Of a stretch of 64,000 nt of DNA, positions 37,825 through 45,865 are shown one piece after another. This stretch comes from Variovorax paradoxus (GTDB taxonomy: Bacteria; Pseudomonadota; Gammaproteobacteria; Burkholderiales; Burkholderiaceae_C). The position numbers and the translations under genes are program-made. Under the pieces are notes generated by a model, which was not told the DNA's origin, ran no database searches, and saw nothing but the letters and a program-made list of their open reading frames with translations. The DNA is taken from the NCBI RefSeq assembly GCF_018614875.1, contig NZ_JAGGNW010000006.1, positions 1-64,000 on the forward strand, written 5' to 3'. Within the stretch, counting starts at the first letter, position 1, and each line of letters begins with the position of its first letter.

Positions 37825-38769
37825 ATGAGCCTGTCTTTGGTGCAAAGCCGTGCTTTGCTTGGGCTGGAAGCGGCCAGTGTCACGGTCGAGGTGCATCTGG
37901 CGAACGGCCTGCCGAGCTTCACGCTCGTCGGGCTGGCGGAAACCGAGGTCAAGGAGGCGCGCGAAAGGGTGCGCTCGGCCATCCAGAACGCCGGCCTGGA
38001 ATTTCCGAACAACAAGAAGATCGTCGTCAACCTGGCGCCGGCCGACCTGCCCAAGGATTCCGGCCGCTTCGATCTGCCCATAGCGCTCGGCATCCTCGCG
38101 GCCAGCGGGCAGATACAGCCTGCGCTCCTTGCGGGACACGAGTTTGCCGGCGAGCTTTCTCTTTCAGGCGAGCTGCGGCCCGTGCGCGGCGCGCTGGCCA
38201 TGGCGCTGGCCCTGCACACGCGCGGCATCGCGACGCGCCTGGTGCTGCCCGCCGAGAGCGCCCAGGAAGCGGCACTGGTACCCGGCAGCGAGGTCTACGG
38301 CGCCAGGCACCTGCTGGACGTGGTGCGGCGCTTCATGCCCGAGGGCGCCGCGCTGCTGCTGCAGGCCGAGGAGGAGCAGCAGCAGCCCGCCGCCGACGGC
38401 TGGGCCCGGATTCACGCCGCGGACGCGGCAGCCGCGCCGCTCTATGCCGACCTGGCCGACGTCAAAGGGCATGCGGGCGCCAAGCGCGCCCTCGAAATCG
38501 CCGCCGCGGGCGGGCACAGCCTGCTCATGGTCGGCGAGCCCGGCTCGGGCAAGTCCATGCTGGCGCAGCGCTTTGCCGGCCTGCTGCCGCCCATGAGCGT
38601 CGACGAGGCGCTGGAGAGCGCGGCCGTGGCCAGCCTGGCCGGCAGCTTCTCGACCGCGCGCTGGATGAACCGGCCGACCTCGGCGCCCCACCACACGTCG
38701 AGCGCCGTGGCGCTGGTGGGCGGCGGCTGGTCCGTGTTCCGCTATTTGAGAAAACTTCCAGCTATTTGA
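37825..38769 (+). pseudogene. comM: ComM/YifB Mg-chelatase-like ATPase, cut by the island
   Basis: ComM is a branch-migration helicase used in natural transformation, normally about 500 residues. Here residues 1-301 are normal: N-terminal LonC-like domain (MSLSLVQSRALLGLEAASV), LPKDSGRFDLPIALGILAAS, Walker A MVGEPGSGKSMLA, and HHTSSAVALVGGG. Directly after VALVGGG the expected SPPRPGE sequence is replaced by unrelated residues and a stop at 38769. The C-terminal half (Walker B, arginine finger) is missing from this window. The start at 37825 follows GGGAGAGGGAGAG. Confidence 0.9.
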
Positions 38770-38797
38770 GAATTTCGAGCTATCTGAGAAAAATCGC
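38741..38797 (+). repeat. Three direct repeats at the island's left end
   Basis: GCTATTTGAGAA at 38741 and 38761 and GCTATCTGAGAA at 38779, spaced 20 and 18 bases, directly after the comM break (near 38728-38736). Tandem 18-22 base sites at the very end are typical of Tn7-like and Tn402-like elements, where the transposase (TnsB/TniA) binds. No inverted counterpart was found elsewhere in the window. Confidence 0.6.
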
Positions 38798-38940
38798 GCT
38801 GGGAAGTGAGCAAACGCTGCCGTGCAGCTTGCCGAAGCTATTGGCTTCCCTGACTTGGACAAAGCCTCCCCGAAACATGAATGCAAGGAGACCCTCGGCT
38901 CCTTCGCAGCCTAGCGATTGCCGTCGCGAGATCCACGCCT

Positions 38941-39120
38941 TTAACCCGCAGAAGGGTCGGCGCCAGCAATGATCGATTCCAGCGGGCGCTTCATCGGGTC
39001 CATGTCATTGGCAACATCCAGCGCAACTCGCACCCATTCGTCGAACCGAGCATTGCCTTCAGATCCCAATTCAGAATGGGTAGCCATCGCATTGACCATC
39101 TCCCGGATATCAAGCGCCAT
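38941..39120 (-). CDS. Possible small hypothetical protein near the island end
   Basis: A 59-residue frame from an ATG (MALDIREMVNAMA), ending in PSAG. The same frame stays open upstream and reads protein-like (FFYPALIEALSVFGALQLGF), but no ATG, GTG or TTG gives a longer convincing start. Weak call. The rest of the stretch 38800-39256 shows no gene I can support. Confidence 0.25.
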   Translation of the reverse strand: MALDIREMVNAMATHSELGSEGNARFDEWVRVALDVANDMDPMKRPLESIIAGADPSAG

Positions 39121-39256
39121 CCTTCGTTGTCTGCCCAAATTTCGAGCTTGAAAGCTAAACCCAAGCTGGAGCGCGCCGAAGACGGAGAGCGCCTCTATCA
39201 GCGCTGGGTAGAAAAAGTCTCGGAGTAGTCTGCAGACAAACCAGAAGGAGACAGAT

Positions 39257-39871
39257 TTGGAGCAATTGCCTTGGTGGCTCAACGGAATTATTGCCATCTG
39301 CGGCGCGATCGGGACCCTTGTCACGGCAGTCGCCACCTTCTTCCTGTGGCGCGTCACCAAGACGCTGGCCACAGAGACCACGCGAATGGTGGAGGCGGCG
39401 GGACAGCCGCACGTGGTTGCGACTCTGATACCGAATCGATGGTCAATGCGGCACTTTGACCTTCACGTAGACAACACGGGGAATGCTACCGCATACGACA
39501 TCAGGATTGCCTTTGATCCACCGCTTGAGAACGGCGAGGCACGAGGCGGGGACTTGGGTATCCCGCTTCAGAAGATCAGCGTTCTAAAACCTGGCCAAGG
39601 CTTGCACAGCTATCTATCCGAGTACGAAAGACTCAAGGGAAAGGTCTACCGTGTCGCGATCAGCTGGCGCCGTGATCCGGCCACCGAGAAACGGCAGGAC
39701 AACGTCTACTCCCTGAGCATGGCCGACAACGATGGCCTCACCCAGCTCGGTGACGAGCCGCTGGTTCAGATCGCGAACCACATCAAGAAGCTTGATAAGA
39801 ACTGGAGTCCGATCGCAAGAGGCTCGAAGCGAACCAAGGTCGGCATATACAGCGATAGACAGGTTGCGTGA
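39257..39871 (+). CDS. Hypothetical membrane-anchored protein
   Basis: A 204-residue protein starting at TTG after AAGGAGACAG. One membrane helix lies near the N-terminus (about 8-28, WLNGIIAICGAIGTLVTAV). A soluble, mostly beta domain follows (DLHVDNTGNATAYDIRIAFD), resembling small immunoglobulin-like accessory domains. Not recognised. Base use is less GC-rich than the chromosome to the left, consistent with island cargo. Confidence 0.65.
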   Translation: MEQLPWWLNGIIAICGAIGTLVTAVATFFLWRVTKTLATETTRMVEAAGQPHVVATLIPNRWSMRHFDLHVDNTGNATAYDIRIAFDPPLENGEARGGDLGIPLQKISVLKPGQGLHSYLSEYERLKGKVYRVAISWRRDPATEKRQDNVYSLSMADNDGLTQLGDEPLVQIANHIKKLDKNWSPIARGSKRTKVGIYSDRQVA

Positions 39872-40045
39872 GCGGCGTGAAGTGAACAAGCAACTCCGTC
39901 GACTGGCGCAGCAGAAAAATTCGCGAAGCGGCGGAGGACCCGAAACCTCCGCTGACGTCCCTCAAAAGAAATAGCCTCGCTGGTTACACGTGGCAGTTTG
40001 GATGCCGGGAATCCCAGAGCTCATCGCCAATGCGATGAGTCGGCC

Positions 40046-41209
40046 TCATTCCTCAGACGGGGCACACCGATAACGCGGCAACTCTAATACTTGACCTGGT
40101 CGAAATGGATTGTTCTCTACGAGCCAGCGCTCGATCTCATCATCCTGGATCCATGGACCTGTCATGCAACACCATGCCACATGGAAATGGCCTTGGGCAT
40201 CGTGATTTCCTATTGCCGCCCCAATGCACTTTGAGAGACGGTGGTCATACTTATGTGCCTGCGTCAGATTCGTCAGTGCCGTTCGGCTGTACTGGAACAG
40301 ATCCTTGCCCAGTGGGATAAATACAAAACCACAACCGGTCCTGGGAACCGTGATCCGATAGGGACGCGTGAGCTCCTCGTCTCGTGATTTTTCGATAGAG
40401 AGTTGAAAGCGCTCCCTGAACTCTCGCAGTTCATTGCGCTTGAGCAAAGCAAGCTCCACGATGACGTTGTAGTACTCGGTCGGCGCGTTTTCATTCGCGG
40501 TGAGACGATCAGCAAACTGTTCGATAACGCCAGACATGTCCCAGTCGTCATCATCTTGCTCAAGCGATTTCAGGTAGCCAAGATGATCAATGCCCGGCTC
40601 GACCGTGGAATCCCCATGGAGATACTGCCCCAGTATCGCTTGCTCCGTGACCGTCGAAGTCTGATCAGGCCATCGCTCAATCAGCTCGGCGCGAAAGTCC
40701 AGATAGTCCGCAAGCTCAGCAGGTGTGAGGAGCGTTCGGGCCACCCCGATGTAGTCATGAGCCGGCATGATGTGCACGAGGCCTGCCGTTCGGCTGACAT
40801 GGCTCTTCACATTCAGGCAGTCCTTGGGCAGGTCTTTGCTCGGGAAATAAACGACCAGCTTGTGAAAGCTGGCAATCGAATCAAACGAAAGCTCGAGCTC
40901 GTGCCCGCGGTGATTCGTGAGCGCGATCGAGGGTTGCTCCTGAAGATAGCGCAACGTGTCCCGGATCTGTCGCGTTGCTTGACCCAGTACTTTCTTCTGG
41001 AACCATCTTCGTTCGGAGGCCTCTGTCGCTCCCTCAACAGGTTCACGCTCCTTCAATTGAAACGCGAGGAGAAGGTCGCCAAGCCAGAGTATGTTGTCTG
41101 CGAGCTCGACCTCCTGCTGAGGGTTCGGATGAAATGTGGTCTTGGAATAGACAAACTCCTTGAAGAAATGCCACTCGTTGAGATCGGCGAGAAGTTCGGC
41201 GAAATTCAC
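40046..41209 (-). CDS. Hypothetical island protein, downstream partner of the 586-aa gene
   Basis: A 387-residue soluble protein, not recognised. The N-terminus is helical (NFAELLADLNEWHFFKEFV); the C-terminus has a Cys/His/Trp-rich stretch (GNHDAQGHFHVAWCCMTGPW). Its ATG overlaps the stop of the upstream gene (ATGA), so the two form a translationally coupled pair. Moderate GC and the position near the element end mark it as island cargo or element-encoded. Confidence 0.7.
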   Translation of the reverse strand: MNFAELLADLNEWHFFKEFVYSKTTFHPNPQQEVELADNILWLGDLLLAFQLKEREPVEGATEASERRWFQKKVLGQATRQIRDTLRYLQEQPSIALTNHRGHELELSFDSIASFHKLVVYFPSKDLPKDCLNVKSHVSRTAGLVHIMPAHDYIGVARTLLTPAELADYLDFRAELIERWPDQTSTVTEQAILGQYLHGDSTVEPGIDHLGYLKSLEQDDDDWDMSGVIEQFADRLTANENAPTEYYNVIVELALLKRNELREFRERFQLSIEKSRDEELTRPYRITVPRTGCGFVFIPLGKDLFQYSRTALTNLTQAHKYDHRLSKCIGAAIGNHDAQGHFHVAWCCMTGPWIQDDEIERWLVENNPFRPGQVLELPRYRCAPSEE

Positions 41210-42966
41210 TCTGCGCCTCTGGTCTGTCTACCTGCCGCACGGGCTGCGGAATGATTGAACGCGTCAAGCATCATCTCAACCATTTCAACGGCCAGATCCG
41301 TACCCTCTCGCTCGGCCAGCTTGTCTGCGGTCCAGCCGATCTTGAACTCCGTCCCCCTGGCCGCGGCGAGCAGCCTGTCGGCCGGCACGAAGTTCATCAG
41401 CGCCAGCCGATTGAACATCTCGAGATCCAGGGCCTGCGGTGATGGAATATCGAACATCAGAAGTTCGATGCTCTGTGGCGAGGCCGGTGACTCCACGACC
41501 GTGCACAGGAAGCTTCGGCCCACGCCCTCTGCAGCCTCATAGCGGAATACGGTCGCCCAGATCGGCGAAGACCTTCGCGCAAACCCGGAACCATGGGTGA
41601 TGAGATGGCGACTGGCGACGCTGGTGTCGAACGGCGCCTTGGCCTGGACCTCTGGCAGGCTGTATGCAATTTCCTCGCGCAGCCAAAGCAACGACTTCGG
41701 TTCAGGCTGACCACCCCGATACAACCGACGCGCCGCGACGAACTCGACGCCCCGAGACGCCTCTTTCGAATGGGGGCTGCCGACAGGGGCATGAGGCTGC
41801 TCACTGGGCTGTGACTGCGCTGGCTCTCCAGCTGCGGGACGAGGCTCCTTGCGAACCTGGTGCATCTTCTTCGTGGCAAGGTCAGGAAAAGGATCCGAGG
41901 GTTCAGTCTCCGCGTCGAGGATCAGCGGCGACAGATCCTGATTGGCGTGCCCCACGTCCAGGCCGCGCCCTGCACCATTGCGAGCTCCTGCACCGGTCTG
42001 CTCGCTTGCCGTTTCTGGCAGGCCGGGCGCCTGAGTGCTCGAGCCCGCCGACTGTGCAGGGTGCAATTCGAAGAAAAGCTTCTCGAACGGAAAGGGATGC
42101 GCGCACGAAAGAATCTGCAGCGCAAGAAAGGATCGGTCCGGGCCACGCTCGAGCCAAAGGCCACGCACACTCAGATCCGTCAGCCCTTCGATGGGAAAGT
42201 TCATCTTGGCGTACCAGGGCTTCTTGTTCGCAGTGGCGGCGACGCCTGAATTGACCAGGCCCTTGAACGCTCTGCGCGCAGCGGGGTCGAACGCGATGCG
42301 GGCCACGGTGGAGGCTGCGTGATAAGTCAGATCCTCGCCAAGACGAAGACTGGCGACTCGACCCACTGGCCTGAATTCGGCCGAGTCGGAATCGTAGAGT
42401 GTCCGCTCAGCCAGCGCGCCCGAGAACACCTTCCGAGCCAGACTGCCGCTGCCTCCAAAGTACCGGCGCACCAGCTCCGTGCAGGGAACCACCAGGCTGG
42501 TGTTCGGGTTGACTCGCACTTTCACGACGTGCGAGATCGTGTGCGCCCTATGCCCGACGAAATGGGTGAATGGCAGGTCGTGACGCGAGATGCCGTCCGA
42601 GCAGATCGATTTTTCTCCGCAAGGCACGATCTCGGTTGTTGCCTGATCGACACGCAGCCCGACAAACGACCTCTGCGTCAACCGGGCCCCGCCCACCCGA
42701 TAGCCTTCGTGCCAGACGTCACCGACACGCAGACGACGCAAGAACGCAATCGGCACGAGCGCCTCAAGCTGCGGCTCTTCGTATTGGGCGCCTCCCCACG
42801 ACGTGGAAGTCTCCCACTTCGAACAAGCCACCTTGATGAATTGCGCACGTGTGCCGCGCCGGAAAGTAGTAACAACATCGCCCAGCCAATCGATTCGTAC
42901 GGGTGCGTCGCTCAGCCGTTCGAAAACGAGAAGGGGCGGATCTTTGTATGACGACATCTGCAACAA
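41206..42966 (-). CDS. Large island protein with a tentative TnsE-like layout
   Basis: A 586-residue protein (a second ATG at 42957 is also possible). By eye its layout parallels Tn7 TnsE. The N-terminal half contains LVVPCTELVRRYFGGSGSLA where TnsE has an IPxxELARxLF block. An acidic, Pro/Ser-rich linker follows (about 310-405), then a C-terminal domain with SPIWATVFRYEAAEG and FLCTVVESPASPQSIELLMF. No enzyme motif is visible. The TnsE idea fits its place 2.4 kb from the putative Tn7-like end, but similarity is weak and may be chance. If wrong, it is an unrecognised cargo gene. Confidence 0.65.
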   Translation of the reverse strand: MLQMSSYKDPPLLVFERLSDAPVRIDWLGDVVTTFRRGTRAQFIKVACSKWETSTSWGGAQYEEPQLEALVPIAFLRRLRVGDVWHEGYRVGGARLTQRSFVGLRVDQATTEIVPCGEKSICSDGISRHDLPFTHFVGHRAHTISHVVKVRVNPNTSLVVPCTELVRRYFGGSGSLARKVFSGALAERTLYDSDSAEFRPVGRVASLRLGEDLTYHAASTVARIAFDPAARRAFKGLVNSGVAATANKKPWYAKMNFPIEGLTDLSVRGLWLERGPDRSFLALQILSCAHPFPFEKLFFELHPAQSAGSSTQAPGLPETASEQTGAGARNGAGRGLDVGHANQDLSPLILDAETEPSDPFPDLATKKMHQVRKEPRPAAGEPAQSQPSEQPHAPVGSPHSKEASRGVEFVAARRLYRGGQPEPKSLLWLREEIAYSLPEVQAKAPFDTSVASRHLITHGSGFARRSSPIWATVFRYEAAEGVGRSFLCTVVESPASPQSIELLMFDIPSPQALDLEMFNRLALMNFVPADRLLAAARGTEFKIGWTADKLAEREGTDLAVEMVEMMLDAFNHSAARAAGRQTRGAE

Positions 42967-43150
42967 GAAGTGGAGGACCGGGATTGGCGAACAACGACTG
43001 ACGCAGCCCGAGCAACGGGACGCGCCATGGTAGTTGGTTCAAATCGCTCAAACACCCGGCACTGTGCTCCGGAATCAGAGTTGAGCGCACACCGCGACGC
43101 AGACAGGCCGAACGAGTCCCGGCCTTTTCTTTGTTGCCCTGCGCCGTGCG

Positions 43151-43663
43151 ATGCGGCCTGAGGCTCGGTGGCGGGACGGCATTGCCCGCCGGCACCGGTC
43201 CAGCATCTTCCCTGAGGACTACCAGCAGCTACTGCGGGGCCCACCCGCCGACATCCTGGTGACGCACGAAGCGCCGGCGGCGCACCCGCACGGCTGGAAG
43301 GTGATCGACGAGCTCGCCGAAGCGCTCGGCGTCCAGTTGGTGGTCCACGGTCACCACCACCGGTGTATCGATTATCTCGACGAGGGCCTGATGACCGCCG
43401 CGGCACCGTTCCGTGCCTTTGGAGTCGATATGGGCTCGCACTTGGCCTGGCCAACTGATCCCCAGAACGGTACTGAGTCGGAAGGCCCTTCACAAGACCT
43501 GCTCGAACTCGCTGCTGAGGTGTTCGGTGCCGCGGCCCAGGACTGGCTTGACAAGCCGCACAAGCTATTCGACGGTCAAACACCAGCAGCGTTTGCAGCC
43601 GGGGGCGGCTCTGAAAAGGTGCGATCTACCCTCAACGCAATTCGAAACGGCGGGGTTGTATGA
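43151..43663 (+). pseudogene. Metallophosphoesterase C-part fused to an MbcA/ParS-type antitoxin domain
   Basis: A 170-residue frame. Residues about 6-75 match the C-terminal half of calcineurin-like phosphoesterases (WRDGIARRH, DILVTHEAPAAHPHGWKVID, VVHGHHHR), without the N-terminal metal ligands. Residues about 118-170 look like the toxin-binding domain of Xre/MbcA/ParS antitoxins (AAEVFGAAAQDWLDKP, GQTPAAFAAGGG, LNAIRNGG). There is no clear ribosome site. The stop overlaps the next small ORF (ATGA). It may be a decayed remnant or a real fusion. Confidence 0.6.
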
Positions 43664-43758
43664 AAGTCGCGGCGGAGCGGTTCTGCGCCTTCGGAATCAG
43701 CATGGGCTTGCACCTCGTGCAACTGATTGATGGTGATCAAGTAGGAGGTCCGGAGTGA
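43660..43758 (+). CDS. 32-codon ORF bridging two overlapping genes
   Basis: A 32-residue frame, MKVAAERFCAFGISMGLHLV and on. It starts in the stop of the preceding frame (ATGA) and ends in the start of the HAD gene (GTGA). It resembles residues about 85-102 of the preceding frame (FRAFGVDMGSHL), both in protein and DNA, as if part of a phosphoesterase tail was duplicated. It may be a remnant that only preserves coupling. Confidence 0.35.
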   Translation: MKVAAERFCAFGISMGLHLVQLIDGDQVGGPE

Positions 43759-44207
43759 TCCTGTTTCTCGACTTCGACGGCGTGCTCCACCCCGAGGGGG
43801 AGGGGCACTTACCCGACGACGGCACGGATTTTTGCTTCCTGCCGCGTCTGGAAGCGCTGCTGCGCGAGTTCCCTCATGTGAGGATCGTCATCAGCTCGAA
43901 TTGGCGCGAACGGCTTGCCTACCAGACCCTCCTCAAGCCGTTCTCTGAAGACATTCGAGCCCGGATCATTGGCGCGACACCTCCGCGCGAATTCGGTCTT
44001 CCCCACCCCTTCGCCCACCGCGAAGGACAGATCCTCGCCTGGCTGCAACTTCACGATGCAGTCGATGAGCCTTGGGTCGCGCTCGACGATGCCGAATGGC
44101 AGTTCGACCGCTGCAAGGACCATCTGGTCGTCTGTGGCTCGTTCGTCGGCTTCGACGACAAGGCCAGTGCCGAGCTTCGTGTGCACTTCGAAGGCGCGCG
44201 CCGATGA
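43755..44207 (+). CDS. HAD-domain protein, RNA-repair-associated type
   Basis: A 150-residue HAD-fold protein with a GTG start after GTAGGAGGTCCGGA. Motif I is FLDFDGVLHP (catalytic Asp pair), motif II ISSNWRE, and the C-terminal acidic motif VALDDAEWQFDR. It resembles the small HAD domains NCBI calls HAD domain in Swiss Army Knife RNA repair proteins. The start overlaps the 32-codon ORF and the stop overlaps the next gene, so it sits inside a coupled chain ending in hipA. Confidence 0.75.
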   Translation: MILFLDFDGVLHPEGEGHLPDDGTDFCFLPRLEALLREFPHVRIVISSNWRERLAYQTLLKPFSEDIRARIIGATPPREFGLPHPFAHREGQILAWLQLHDAVDEPWVALDDAEWQFDRCKDHLVVCGSFVGFDDKASAELRVHFEGARR

Positions 44208-44431
44208 AGATGCTGGTTCTTTCCGACCTTCATGTTGAGTTCGCGCCGTTCGAGCCGGTGCTTGATCTCGCGTTCGATGTCGTCATCCTCGCCGGCGACA
44301 TTCATTCGCCGGCATGGGAGGCCATCGAATGGGCTGCAGATTGCTTTCGCGGCAAGCCGCGTGGCTACGAGAACGGCCAAGGGGAGTACGAGAACAATCG
44401 GTTCAATCCTGGCTTGGTCCTCAATGTCTAA
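44204..44431 (+). pseudogene. Metallophosphoesterase with the middle deleted
   Basis: A 75-residue frame. It begins like a calcineurin-like phosphoesterase (MKMLVLSDLHVEFAPFEP, VVILAGDIHSPAWEAIEWA) with the D-x-H and GD metal motifs. It then jumps to the family's C-terminal end (CFRGKPRGYENGQGEYENNR, FNPGLVLNV). Roughly 180 residues, including the GNHE and HxH motifs, are missing. The junction is in frame, and the stop overlaps the hipA start by 8 bases. Catalytic activity is unlikely. Confidence 0.75.
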
Positions 44432-45773
44432 GCCCGCGCGCGAGACCTCAACCGTTCAAGTCCATCTGCGCGGCCAATGGCATGCTGCGGCCACCGTCCA
44501 AGCCCTCGGTTCCGACCGTTGCCGTTTGGAATATCTGCCGGAGTACGTCTTCGGCGTCGACGACCCGGTACCAATCGCATCAGGTCTTCCCCTCGAGTTG
44601 GAGCCAGACAGGTTCGTGGACGGACCGATAGGGCCGGAGGTCGACCGGCAAGCGAGCGCATTCCTCTATGACCTCGTTCCGCAGGCGGAAGGGAGGAAGT
44701 ACCTTCTCCAGCGCTTAGGCCTCCAGGACGCGGAGAACCTGGTCCTGCCGCTCGTCATGGCCGGCGCCTTCAATCCCATCGGCTGCTTGAGATTCGGCTC
44801 GGCGCTGCGGTTCTTTGATGAAGAAGCGCAGCACGACCTCGCCGCGACAGCGACAGCTGGCTTCTCGGCGGAGGAGGTACTCAGCCACACCGAGAAATTC
44901 CTGAACCATCTATCGGCGCACGCGATGCTGGCATCTGGTACCACCGGGGTTCAGGGCGTGTCCCCCAAGTACCTGCTGAGCACGGACGAAGAGGGGCGCT
45001 GGTTTCCAGACATGGCGCTGCCCGATGACCGCGCACGCGCTCACTGGCTTCTCAAACTGCCACGCGGCAATAGCAGCGCGGATCGGACGGTGCTGCGAAA
45101 CGAAGCAGCCTATTTGCGTCTGGCAGCGGCATGCGGGCTACGCATGACTTCGGCGCCGCAGGTGCACGGCGAAGCGCTGTTCGTGCGTCGCTTCGACCGC
45201 CTCCTGGTGGAAGGCCGCCTGCACCGCGTGCATCAAGAAAGCCTGGCGAGTGTCTGCGATCTGCGCGGTTTTGGACTTGCCAAGAGCCAGCAGACGCTGT
45301 TGCGCGGGCTGCGGTCCATGGTGTCCGATCCGCTCAAGGAGACGATCGAATTCATGTTGCGCGACGTCCTGAACCTGGCCATGCGCAACACCGACAACCA
45401 CGCACGCAACACGGCGGTGCAGCGGCTACCGGACGGGATGGTGCAACTCACGCCTATCTTCGACTTTGCTCCGATGTTCCTCGATCCCGAGGTCATCCCG
45501 CGCACTTGTCATTGGCAAGCCGGCGACGGCAAGGTGCAGCGGGTCTGGACGGAAATTGTCGAAGGCCTGGAAGTGGATGAGATTGAGCGAGACGCGATCG
45601 CCGCAGCCCTGCATCGCTTCGCGCCGATGGTGGCCGCCCTGCCCGAAATGGCGAAAGATTGCGGTGTCGAGGTGCAGGTCATCGAGGCCTGTCGAAAGAC
45701 CATAGACGCCCAGGCGCAGCAGCTCGATGCATTGGCCGGCCTGGTACCCAGAGGGGAGTGCTCAAAGGGTTAA
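44424..45773 (+). CDS. HipA-family serine/threonine kinase (toxin-like)
   Basis: A 449-residue HipA-like kinase. The N-terminal subdomain (HLRGQWHAAATVQAL) is followed by the kinase core with FLNHLSAHAMLASGTTGVQG, KLPRGNSSADRTVLRNEAAY and the catalytic loop NLAMRNTDNHARN (Asp/Asn as in HipA), then PIFDFAPMF for the metal-binding Asp. HipA toxins phosphorylate tRNA synthetases; the target here is unknown. No HipB-type gene lies directly upstream, only the coupled HAD and phosphoesterase frames and the MbcA-like domain farther up. Confidence 0.88.
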   Translation: MSKPARETSTVQVHLRGQWHAAATVQALGSDRCRLEYLPEYVFGVDDPVPIASGLPLELEPDRFVDGPIGPEVDRQASAFLYDLVPQAEGRKYLLQRLGLQDAENLVLPLVMAGAFNPIGCLRFGSALRFFDEEAQHDLAATATAGFSAEEVLSHTEKFLNHLSAHAMLASGTTGVQGVSPKYLLSTDEEGRWFPDMALPDDRARAHWLLKLPRGNSSADRTVLRNEAAYLRLAAACGLRMTSAPQVHGEALFVRRFDRLLVEGRLHRVHQESLASVCDLRGFGLAKSQQTLLRGLRSMVSDPLKETIEFMLRDVLNLAMRNTDNHARNTAVQRLPDGMVQLTPIFDFAPMFLDPEVIPRTCHWQAGDGKVQRVWTEIVEGLEVDEIERDAIAAALHRFAPMVAALPEMAKDCGVEVQVIEACRKTIDAQAQQLDALAGLVPRGECSKG

Positions 45774-45865
45774 CGCGCTGAAAGGAGAGAGTGATTCATG
45801 CAACGCATGACCATTGAGGGCCATCGAGCTCAAGCGACAGGCGTCTTGCGCGCCGCGTTCCGCCG

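Noticed and set aside
38741..38797. Three direct repeats considered as a CRISPR array
   Set aside because: Units are only about 12 bases with 6-8 base gaps, no spacer-length intervals and no cas genes.
38881..39228. Plus-strand frame of 115 codons near the island end
   Set aside because: No ribosome site and no protein-like pattern; the opposite strand looks slightly better but is also weak.
43755..44207. Idea that the HAD gene is a complete RNA-repair ligase system
   Set aside because: Only the small HAD domain is encoded; no ligase or methyltransferase domain is nearby.
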